A stretch of 64,000 nucleotides of DNA, from the NCBI GenBank assembly GCA_963693305.1, contig OY855915.1, positions 14,169,840 to 14,233,839 on the forward strand, in the 5' to 3' direction. The notes beneath the pieces were generated by a model. That model was given only the letters and a program-made list of their open reading frames with translations. It had not been told where the DNA came from and ran no database searches. The position numbers were made by a program, and so were the translations under genes. Origin of the DNA: Meandrina meandrites. Taxonomy: Eukaryota; Cnidaria; Anthozoa; Scleractinia; Meandrinidae. The stretch's first letter is position 1. Each line of letters starts with the position of its first letter. Below are positions 46,092 to 52,116 of this stretch, in pieces.

Positions 46092-46325
46092 TTACAAAAA
46101 TGTGTCGTAATCATTTCCCTTCCTTCTCTCCTCCTCTACTCTTCTCAACTCCTGTTCTCTGCGTTTATCTTTTATTACGAAAGCGCGACCGTTATACTCA
46201 CCGCACTCACACAGTCCCCCTCCCTCAGGTATCTTAACTCCGCAGACGCAATGTTGTTTAGGAAAACGAAACGTTAGAAATAGACCGAAGGCACCGATGG
46301 CCACTCCCAAAACTCTATTCCACAT
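46092..46325 (-). CDS. small protein with N-terminal membrane segment and paired CxC motifs
   Basis: 77 residues. MWNRVLGVAIGAFGLFLTF is a signal-anchor-like segment. It is followed by HCVCGVKIPEGGGLCECGEY, two CxC pairs spaced like a zinc ribbon or a disulphide-bonded knuckle. The C-terminal third is a charged helix (REQELRRVEEERRK). No family recognised. It lies between the short anchor and the fibre gene, so a role at the same virion vertex is possible but unproven. Confidence 0.7.
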   Translation of the reverse strand: MWNRVLGVAIGAFGLFLTFRFPKQHCVCGVKIPEGGGLCECGEYNGRAFVIKDKRREQELRRVEEERRKGNDYDTFL

Positions 46326-46344
46326 TTTATAGAGTGGACATACT

Positions 46345-46350
46345 CTTTAA
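46345..46350 (-). promoter_or_regulatory. TTAAAG box of the CxC gene
   Basis: TTAAAG on the coding strand, 19 nt before the ATG at 46325. It overlaps the last codons of the upstream fibre gene. Confidence 0.55.
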
Positions 46351-47309
46351 TCGATCTTATTTAACATTATGTATCCGAACTTCTTATATCCTGAACCCAA
46401 ACCGTCAAAAAGGGTGCCGGCATCTGAGGTCTGTATCTTTAATGAGGTGTTTTTGTATATATCTAAAACAGAGATGAAATTATACGTTTTAAATCCACTG
46501 CTTGAGTTGGGTACTGTGATGTTGATATCATCATTCAGACTCAGAAAGGGTGCGGGATTTAAAATAAACTGAACAGTTCCGTTATCATCCTTTTTGCTTG
46601 TCTTTAATCCGTCGATCAGAGAGATAGAGTAGACGCCCGGTTTTGTGATTATTATTCTCTCTGGGTGGTTGACATTCACAACGAAATCGGAGGGATCACT
46701 CTGTCTGGTATAACGACTGTGTGATTCCGTTCCGTTTGCAAAGAATTTTACGGTGTTATCATTGTTATGGTGAAGATAACCTTTATAAAAGACTTTTCTG
46801 GGGACGTATGTTTTTATCTCAGTCATTCTCTGCTGTATGTACGACACATTTCTGTCAACGGTTCTGTTCACGTAATTGACGTTCGCAGCGTGATTAACAT
46901 CTGAGGGTTCCGGTTCTTTAAGATTCTTTATCTCATTCCCTCCCATGTCGAGATCTCCCTTCTTACTCACCTTCTCGTCAACATAACTTTTGTTAACTAC
47001 GTCTCTGTCATCAATGGGAGATGCGAGGTTTGTGATCCTCTTTAATTTGACATCTACAGTCTTTTCGTTGAGTTTAATAGTCTTTCCCTTATCTCTCTTT
47101 GAGGTGAGGGAATCAATCCTCTTCAGTATCTCATCTCTCTGCAGATAGTCTTTCAGATAAAAGCTAGCAGAGAGGATTCCTACCCATTTAAGGTAGTCGA
47201 TCACACTTGTTGAGGGATCGTACAGATTGACAAAGTACCCGAACCCTGAGGCGATACCGATCAGAACAGAGGCGTCAGCAATCATCTTGAAGATCTTCTC
47301 TTTCGACAT
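46347..47309 (-). CDS. fibre-like protein with membrane anchor and phage-tail-fibre-type shaft
   Basis: 320 residues. Residues 1-60 carry the hydrophobic anchor shared with the 71-residue neighbour. Residues ~91-113 (ITNLASPIDDRDVVNKSYVD) and ~127-151 (IKNLKEPEPSDVNHAANVNY) are two copies of the NL..P...D..N..YV motif. Between them is a DLDMGGNEI turn, as in trimeric phage tail fibres. Residues ~170-320 are beta-rich with many Asn, Thr and Ser (YKGYLHHNNDNTVKFF.., FILNPAPFLSLNDDINIT) and could be a C1q/TNF-like or fibre head. The architecture anchor-shaft-head suggests a receptor-binding spike. Family knowledge supports the shaft motif; head fold and receptor role are inference. Confidence 0.75.
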   Translation of the reverse strand: MSKEKIFKMIADASVLIGIASGFGYFVNLYDPSTSVIDYLKWVGILSASFYLKDYLQRDEILKRIDSLTSKRDKGKTIKLNEKTVDVKLKRITNLASPIDDRDVVNKSYVDEKVSKKGDLDMGGNEIKNLKEPEPSDVNHAANVNYVNRTVDRNVSYIQQRMTEIKTYVPRKVFYKGYLHHNNDNTVKFFANGTESHSRYTRQSDPSDFVVNVNHPERIIITKPGVYSISLIDGLKTSKKDDNGTVQFILNPAPFLSLNDDINITVPNSSSGFKTYNFISVLDIYKNTSLKIQTSDAGTLFDGLGSGYKKFGYIMLNKID

Positions 47310-47329
47310 TATTATTGAGAGAGAAGATC

Positions 47330-47335
47330 TTTAAA
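47330..47335 (-). promoter_or_regulatory. TTTAAA box of the fibre-like gene
   Basis: TTTAAA on the coding strand, 20 nt before the ATG at 47309. It overlaps the stop region of the upstream gene (ends 47331). Confidence 0.6.
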
Positions 47336-47804
47336 TCATTCCTATCTTCGGGGTTATCGGGACCGGAATCTTTGAGGCAGGTGGTTCAGGATGTCTAACC
47401 TGCGGAGGTTCACTCATAACCTTTGGTGTTCTATAACTCATAAACATATTGATCGCTGTCAAGCCGATTCCGACGAGAGAGACGACGGTTGTGAAAGACA
47501 TCTCAGGAAACCAAGGCTCTGTCTTTCCTGTCTCTTCCTCCTCCTGAGCCTTCTCAGCCTCACGTTGCATCTCTCTTTTTAATGCCTCCTTTGCCCTTCT
47601 GTTATGCTCGGCGAGTTTCTTTCCGGCGGCGACCTTCTTGGGATCTTTCTCCTTTTTGGCATTCTCCTGTATGGGGGTCTTTGTGATCTGCTCGCTATCT
47701 CTCACAAGGTTATGCTCGCTATCTCTCACAAGGTTATGCTCGCTATCTCTCACAAGGTTATGCTCGCTATCTCTCCCAAAGTTATGTTCAACATCGTCTG
47801 ACAT
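47331..47804 (-). CDS. membrane protein with N-terminal 8-residue repeats
   Basis: 157 residues. The first 40 are four copies of the octapeptide RDSEHNLV (first copy GRDSEHNF-like, last ending in QI), encoded by a 24-bp direct repeat at about 47,690-47,790. A basic helix follows (KKVAAGKKLAEHNRRAKEAL), then an acidic run EEEETG. A single hydrophobic segment at ~103-122 (FTTVVSLVGIGLTAINMFM) and a Pro-rich tail complete it. The KKVAAGKKLAEHNR part resembles a nucleic-acid-binding or virion core-type segment seen in related elements. Function unknown. Confidence 0.75.
   Translation of the reverse strand: MSDDVEHNFGRDSEHNLVRDSEHNLVRDSEHNLVRDSEQITKTPIQENAKKEKDPKKVAAGKKLAEHNRRAKEALKREMQREAEKAQEEEETGKTEPWFPEMSFTTVVSLVGIGLTAINMFMSYRTPKVMSEPPQVRHPEPPASKIPVPITPKIGMI
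47690..47790 (-). repeat. 24-bp coding direct repeat
   Basis: CTCGCTATCTCTCACAAGGT recurs four times on the plus strand at 24-bp spacing, three copies identical, inside the 157-residue gene. Copy number is likely to vary between element copies. Confidence 0.9.
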
Positions 47805-47828
47805 GTTTTAGTAATGTACTCTGTTGTC

Positions 47829-47834
47829 TTTAAA
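47829..47834 (-). promoter_or_regulatory. TTTAAA box of the 157-residue gene
   Basis: TTTAAA on the coding strand, 24 nt before the ATG at 47804. Confidence 0.6.
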
Positions 47835-47868
47835 TCAACAGAAGAGTTGATTTAAGGTATTCTAAGAG

Positions 47869-48129
47869 TCAACCGGTTTTAAAAAATCCACCCTCAACGA
47901 TTGTGTTATGCTGTACATCAGTCTCACTCATCTTTATGGTCACTCCCCTTCCTTTGTCAAAAGCGTTGGCGATTCTTTTAAACTGTTGGTCAGTGAAAGC
48001 GATGAGATCATCACCCTGAAGATCATCATGTTTAAATCTTATAGAGACGGCCTCTTTGTTTATGATGGCAGAGAGTATCTTATCTATCTGATTCTCAGAG
48101 ATGGTCACTTTATGATGTCTGTAAGGCAT
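47869..48129 (-). CDS. small conserved Polinton-type protein ending in EGGFF
   Basis: 86 residues beginning MPYRHHKVTISENQIDKIL and ending IVEGGFFKTG. The pattern (HHxxxLS..Q..KI, ..VxIRFK.., ..QQFKRI..A...GRGVTIKMS..) matches a small protein I associate with Polintons, sometimes found as the N-terminal part of a longer virion protein. The GG near the end looks like a viral protease cleavage-type site, but no protease was recognised in this element. Here it stops three residues after the GGF region, so it may be a shortened form. Confidence 0.65.
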   Translation of the reverse strand: MPYRHHKVTISENQIDKILSAIINKEAVSIRFKHDDLQGDDLIAFTDQQFKRIANAFDKGRGVTIKMSETDVQHNTIVEGGFFKTG

Positions 48130-48151
48130 ATTTTATCATATCTAAGAAGTC

Positions 48152-48157
48152 TTTAAA
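48152..48157 (-). promoter_or_regulatory. TTTAAA box of the 86-residue gene
   Basis: TTTAAA on the coding strand, 22 nt before the ATG at 48129. It overlaps the 3' end of the nuclease gene. Confidence 0.6.
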
Positions 48158-48539
48158 TAATCTTAACACCCTCTATTAACAATCTCCCAACAATAAAAGG
48201 CTTAAGTTCATGATAAGGAACGTAGTGAGGGATTCTTATTAAGAGAATCCCTTTATCTTTACACATTTCATTCTTCAAAGAGTCTCTAAACACTTGATAA
48301 TGAAAGTCGCTCATACAGGAGTGAAAACACGGAGTGAACTCTGTATGTTGTCTGCCATCGTATTCAAATGCCAAACCTTTACCAAGGGGAGTGGTTATAT
48401 CAGGGTTATAACCGTCCAACTCGAGGTTTTGGTATGTCAAAGGATTTTTTAACCAATCGGGTCTTACACTATTAAAAGCGGATCCTAATAACTCTTGAAA
48501 TATTCTTCTACACTCCTCTTCATAAATGTTTAATGACAT
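48153..48539 (-). CDS. PD-(D/E)XK-type endonuclease
   Basis: 128 residues. It has an N-terminal helix with YEEECRRIFQELLG and then NLELDGYNPDI. The catalytic strand is AFEYDGRQH (58-65), and the downstream signature is RDSLKNEMC...ILLIRIP (85-104). This set of motifs is typical of Vsr/DUF559-like and virus-encoded PD-(D/E)XK nucleases, with Glu/Asp in the strand and the RD..K helix completing the active site. All expected acidic and basic residues are present. Possible roles are resolving replication intermediates or nicking host or element DNA; which one is inference. It sits between the packaging/unknown gene pair and the small structural genes. Confidence 0.75.
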   Translation of the reverse strand: MSLNIYEEECRRIFQELLGSAFNSVRPDWLKNPLTYQNLELDGYNPDITTPLGKGLAFEYDGRQHTEFTPCFHSCMSDFHYQVFRDSLKNEMCKDKGILLIRIPHYVPYHELKPFIVGRLLIEGVKII

Positions 48540-48561
48540 ATTAGTTAACTCTTAAGAAATG

Positions 48562-48567
48562 TTTAAA
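48562..48567 (-). promoter_or_regulatory. TTTAAA box of the nuclease gene
   Basis: TTTAAA on the coding strand, 22 nt before the ATG at 48539. Confidence 0.6.
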
Positions 48568-48589
48568 TCAACAGAAGAGTTGATTTAGT

Positions 48590-48689
48590 CGAGCTTAAGA
48601 GTTAACACAGTAGTTTGCCGCTTGATCTTAAGAGTTAACACAGTCATGTACTGAAAGTACCATGAACTTTGTTCATCATGCTTAAGAGT
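48590..48689. promoter_or_regulatory. intergenic repeat and dyad cluster
   Basis: CTTAAGAGTTAACACAGT occurs twice (about 48,594 and 48,627) and a variant CTTAAGAGTTTACTCAGT at about 48,681 overlaps the stop of the next gene. Between them are the dyads GTACTGAAAGTAC and CATGAACTTTGTTCATCATG. A related dyad pair in opposite orientation lies between the ATPase and capsid genes (49,850-49,912). Likely 3'-end or regulatory structures, by inference. Confidence 0.5.
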
Positions 48690-49184
48690 TTACTCAGTCG
48701 TGTTAGAAATCTCCTGTTCTGTCTCCTCAGAGGGTCTTAATTTGACATGCTTAGCGACCTTAAACATTCCGCTTGCGAGTGCTACCAATCTTCCTCCCTT
48801 TAAAACAAGAAGACCTGCGAAGTTTGACAGTTCACGCTTGACCAACTCATCGTTCTGCAAGTCTTCGCTGAGAGCCTCAACATCATCAACGGGAATGACA
48901 TAAGAGATAAGAACAGAGGCCGCTGAGATGGCTGACTCTACCAAACCTCCCGTTACCTTCTTACCCATGACCGTCTTATAATGATTTAAGTATTTTTTGA
49001 CATCCTTTGAAGAGAGCTTCTTAATGTCTCCCAGACTCATCGCTTTACCGAGAAACTCTTCTGTTGTTCCGAGAGAGGCGAGGATTGCGAGTGATTCTCT
49101 CTGAGTCTCCAGATCGTCATCATCAGTCTGCTCTTTTGTCTTCTCCTCAGGACCGAACTCGATGTAGTCTTCAACGTTTGCCAT
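48690..49184 (-). CDS. conserved Polinton-type protein next to the packaging ATPase, function unknown
   Basis: 164 residues. It has an acidic N-terminus (ANVEDYIEFGPEEK), a helical middle (SSKDVKKYLNHYKTVMGKKV) and a weakly hydrophobic C-terminal half (ESAISAASVLISYVIPVDDV, AGLLVLKGGRLVALASGMF). The IPVDD.EAL..DL..D..V..EL pattern is one I associate with a conserved Polinton family usually beside the ATPase. Its location suggests virion assembly. No catalytic motif is visible. Confidence 0.7.
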   Translation of the reverse strand: MANVEDYIEFGPEEKTKEQTDDDDLETQRESLAILASLGTTEEFLGKAMSLGDIKKLSSKDVKKYLNHYKTVMGKKVTGGLVESAISAASVLISYVIPVDDVEALSEDLQNDELVKRELSNFAGLLVLKGGRLVALASGMFKVAKHVKLRPSEETEQEISNTTE

Positions 49185-49206
49185 ATTAATGTTTACTCAC
49201 ACTTCT

Positions 49207-49212
49207 TTTAAA
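49207..49212 (-). promoter_or_regulatory. TTTAAA box of the ATPase-adjacent gene
   Basis: TTTAAA on the coding strand, 22 nt before the ATG at 49184. It overlaps the stop codon region of the ATPase gene. Confidence 0.6.
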
Positions 49213-49828
49213 CCGGTATCTCAAGATAACACTCAAACGGATAGCGAAGGCAGAGACAGAGTCGGGCATATCTCTCTGTTTTTAACAGTTTCATAAATGT
49301 TTTTCGAGTCTCTATGTCAAGATCTCCTCCGTAATCTTCAAACAGTGTCTTCGTTCCGACCTGAGAGGGATTGTAAAAAGCTACCACGCATGCGACGTTC
49401 TCTCGGAAGGGTTTCGCAACAGATGTTAACTGCTGCGTTAACACCCATACACTCAATCCGTCGTGTCTCCCCGAGAAAGCGAGGTCGATGAATTTATTAG
49501 AGCGTTGCTTAAGGTCTTTGGAGACGGCGCAGTCGTCAAGAATAATCAAGGAGTTGGTTCCTGAGAGAAGGGTTGCACAGTCCTTCAAAAGGTCATTAAT
49601 CTCATCACTGTTACTCGAATCCGGAGATAGGACAAAGAAGCGTTTATCACCGCGGGAGAACCTGTGGTAGGTCTTATTCTTTGCATAGGTCGGGCAGATC
49701 AGAACTATGTACTCAAAGACCTTTCGGAACGGACCTCGTAACTTCTCTATAAGGTAATTTGTCTTTCCGCAGTTTGTCGGTCCGGTGATGATCATGTGAA
49801 ACGGAACTTTCTCTCGTAACTCATCCAT
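49208..49828 (-). CDS. ATP: genome-packaging ATPase (FtsK/HerA superfamily)
   Basis: 206 residues. Walker A is GPTNCGKT at 16-23. Walker B is LIILDD at 94-99, preceded by a beta strand. A sensor-like VWVLTQQ is at 127-133. The gene has the short single-domain length of Polinton, adenovirus and poxvirus-A32-type packaging ATPases, which pump the genome into the capsid. All key residues are present and the frame is intact. It lies directly downstream of the capsid gene, the usual Polinton order. Confidence 0.92.
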   Translation of the reverse strand: MDELREKVPFHMIITGPTNCGKTNYLIEKLRGPFRKVFEYIVLICPTYAKNKTYHRFSRGDKRFFVLSPDSSNSDEINDLLKDCATLLSGTNSLIILDDCAVSKDLKQRSNKFIDLAFSGRHDGLSVWVLTQQLTSVAKPFRENVACVVAFYNPSQVGTKTLFEDYGGDLDIETRKTFMKLLKTERYARLCLCLRYPFECYLEIPV

Positions 49829-49848
49829 TCATTATCTCTTCTCAGGTT

Positions 49849-49854
49849 TTTTAA
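49849..49854 (-). promoter_or_regulatory. TTAAAA box of the ATPase gene
   Basis: TTAAAA on the coding strand, 20 nt before the ATG at 49828. Confidence 0.55.
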
Positions 49855-49912
49855 TACATGATGAACTGATTAGTACATGATGAATGAAGTTCATGGTTCA
49901 GTACATGATTGA
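49852..49912. promoter_or_regulatory. dyad cluster between ATPase and capsid genes
   Basis: TACATGATGAA occurs at 49,855 and 49,873, TACATGAT again at about 49,902, and GAAGTTCATGGTTCAGTACATG completes a partly self-complementary block. Its reverse complement matches the block at about 48,644-48,680. Likely an RNA hairpin at the 3' end of the capsid message (inference). Confidence 0.5.
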
Positions 49913-51139
49913 CTTCAACTCAGTGTTCATAATCTCCATCAACGCGTCAGCGACCACGAACATGTGACAGGTGATGTTTCCCGTTCCTCCGGTCTTTCGT
50001 TTGATCTCCAGTTTAACACCGTCTCGTGTGTTGTTAACGTGAAGTCCTCCACCGTGAATACCGTTGTCGGGAAAGGTTCTCAGGTCGATCCAGAGAGCGA
50101 ACTTATCTTCGTAGAAGTCCTCCTCTTTTACCTTGCCCGCTCCACCCATCCGTCTCTTGATAGCCTCCCAAAAGTCAGACGGAATCATTCCCTTTGGGTA
50201 GAGTTGATTGGGCATGCCGTCGATGTTGATGTTGACCGATTTAATATCAGGATTGACAAACTTCTCAGAGTCTCGTTCTCCCTCTTTATAATCCTCTTCA
50301 AACAGTAACAGTACGCCCGTCATCGACCTTCTCGGAAGATTGACGTGCTCGTTAATTATGCTGTCGTTCGGCTTTGAGATGGGGAACGTTTTGTGAAGGA
50401 TTACATTCTCGTAGAAGAATCCTTTACCCACCTGATAACTGGTCATCACCTCACTAGTTAGGTAGTCACTTACGATACAGGAGTACTCCAACTCGAGGTT
50501 TGTGATTTTATATGTCGGCGGTGTTTTTTCCTTCTCTTTTATGTCATGATTTACGATCTTATCAACCTTCGGAAGAGTGATCTCAAAGATCAGTGGATGA
50601 GGCAACGCCTTCGGATAGAGAGCTCCGTGATCACTGAGAACGGGATGGTCGAGAGGTATAATGTACTTGGTGTTGTGAATGGCGGCGAGGGCGACCTCCT
50701 TTTTGTCAGATGTGACCTTATCCCCTGCGTTCGTTCGAAGTTTTCTCATATTCTCTGATGAGATTCCCTGTTTTAATCTGTCCTCTCGATCATCAAGAAA
50801 GAGGTCATGGTAGGTTTGAAAGAGATCGTATCTCTCTGTCTCCTGTAGTTTCTCACCGCCAAAAGAGACCTTAAGTTGACAGACAAGGTTTCGACCGACG
50901 TTATTTACGAGGGTGTTGTTGGCATGACCGCTAACTTTTAAGTCAAAAAGTAGTTTAACACTTCCCGGTACGATCACCACGTTGTCTGTCAGTTTGGGAA
51001 TGTTTATGTAGAGTGTCGCACCTTCACTTGCTGAGGAGGGATTTAACGTGATCCTGTTCAAAGAGGACTCCGCCTTTAGACCGAAAGGTTCTCGTGGAAC
51101 TCTGTTAGGGTTGATCTTCTCTGATATAGCCTGTGACAT
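49898..51139 (-). CDS. MCP: probable major capsid protein (double jelly-roll type)
   Basis: 413 residues, intact. Motifs that I associate with the Polinton/adintovirus capsid family are seen in order. They are LYINIPKLTDNVVIVPGSV (near 43-61), VCQLKVSFGGEKLQETERYD, YPKALPHPLIFEITLP, a central NLPRRSMTGVLLLFEEDYKEG, INIDGMPNQLYPKGM, and near the end FALWIDLRTFPDNGIHGGG and CHMFVVADALMEI. The two-fold succession of beta-rich segments fits two jelly-roll domains, but the fold is inferred, not visible. Size, neighbour (packaging ATPase) and opening position of the virion block support the call. The start has TTTAAA 22 nt upstream. The intact frame suggests recent activity. Confidence 0.82.
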   Translation of the reverse strand: MSQAISEKINPNRVPREPFGLKAESSLNRITLNPSSASEGATLYINIPKLTDNVVIVPGSVKLLFDLKVSGHANNTLVNNVGRNLVCQLKVSFGGEKLQETERYDLFQTYHDLFLDDREDRLKQGISSENMRKLRTNAGDKVTSDKKEVALAAIHNTKYIIPLDHPVLSDHGALYPKALPHPLIFEITLPKVDKIVNHDIKEKEKTPPTYKITNLELEYSCIVSDYLTSEVMTSYQVGKGFFYENVILHKTFPISKPNDSIINEHVNLPRRSMTGVLLLFEEDYKEGERDSEKFVNPDIKSVNINIDGMPNQLYPKGMIPSDFWEAIKRRMGGAGKVKEEDFYEDKFALWIDLRTFPDNGIHGGGLHVNNTRDGVKLEIKRKTGGTGNITCHMFVVADALMEIMNTELKSIMY

Positions 51140-51161
51140 TTTAAAGTAAGAAAAGATTATT

Positions 51162-51167
51162 TTTAAA
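51162..51167. promoter_or_regulatory. palindromic TTTAAA box between capsid and integrase genes
   Basis: TTTAAA reads the same on both strands. It lies 22 nt before the leftward capsid ATG (51139) and 17 nt before the probable rightward integrase start (51185), so one box may serve both. Confidence 0.6.
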
Positions 51168-51184
51168 CGAGTAATCTTTCAAAA

Positions 51185-52116
51185 ATATTTTACAGCGCCG
51201 AAGGTTATTGGAAAGGGTACTCTGCCATTTCTAAACTTGCGAGTGCGGCAAAGGTCAGTGAGGCTGAGGCAAGAGATTGGTTAGAGAGACAGGCACTGTG
51301 GCAAATATATCTTCCTCCACCGAAGACCGTGCCGAGGCCACATTGGACTGTGGATAGACCGAATGAAATTCAACAGGCCGATCTTCTGTTTCTTCCGCAT
51401 GACAGGGTGGGAAGAAAGACGTATCGTTACGCTTTGGTGGTGATCGACGTTGCAACGAGATATAAAGATGCTGAGGCTCTGTCATCGAAAGAGAGTCAAG
51501 AGGTGGCGAAAGCGTTCGATAGAATCTACTCGAGAAAGCTTGACTGGCCAAAGACACTGATGGTCGATCCCGGTAAAGAGTTTATGGGTTATGTGACAAA
51601 GTTAATGGAGAGACATAACGTAAAGATACAGAGAAGCGAGGCGGGTAACCATCGAGCTCAGGCCTTTGTTGAGAGAGCGAACAGGACTTTGGGAGAGAGA
51701 CTGTTCTCTCATCAGTACGTGCAGGAGATGGTGAGAGAGGAGAGATCAAGAGTCTGGGTGAAGAGGCTGCCTGCCGTTATGAAAGCGTTAAATTCTGAGG
51801 TCATTCAGATCACAGGTAAAGAACCTGATAAAGCCATCACTTTAAAAGAGGTTGACATAAAACCAAACAGTTATAAAAGACCTGGTTGCCGCCGGGGGTT
51901 CAGGTTCGGTATCTCTTCTCTCCCGGAGAGGATGAGGGAGGAGAGAAGAGAAGAGCGACCGATCCGATCTGGAGTATTGAGGTTTATAATCTCTCAAGGG
52001 TTCAGGTCTCTACCGATCAACCTGTGTTATATTATCTTCTTGACGGACCGAAGAGATCGTTTGTGAGGGAGGAGCTTCAGGTTGTGCCTTCAGACACTGA
52101 GCTTCCACCTTTATAA
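51185..52116 (+). CDS. INT: retroviral-type (DDE) integrase with chromodomain-like tail, frameshifted, no ATG
   Basis: The coding frame is open from 51167. Conserved N-terminal sequence (FYSAEGYWKGYSAISKL) begins at about 51,188, right after an ATA codon at 51185 where an ATG is expected, so the start is either ATA, a mutated ATG, or further upstream by splicing. The core domain keeps all three catalytic acids: D in EIQQADLLFLP (codon at 51380), D in TLMVDPGKEF, and E in AQAFVERANRT, with 34 residues between the last two. Near 51,884 the frame shifts by one base. The C-terminal part in the next frame reads VRYLFSPGEDEGG, ATDPIWSIEVY and LYYLLDGPKRSFVREELQVV, the chromodomain-like tail of Polinton integrases. 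It would catalyse insertion of element DNA with the 5-bp duplication. The 3' end overlaps polB by 40 bp, tail to tail. Confidence 0.85.
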
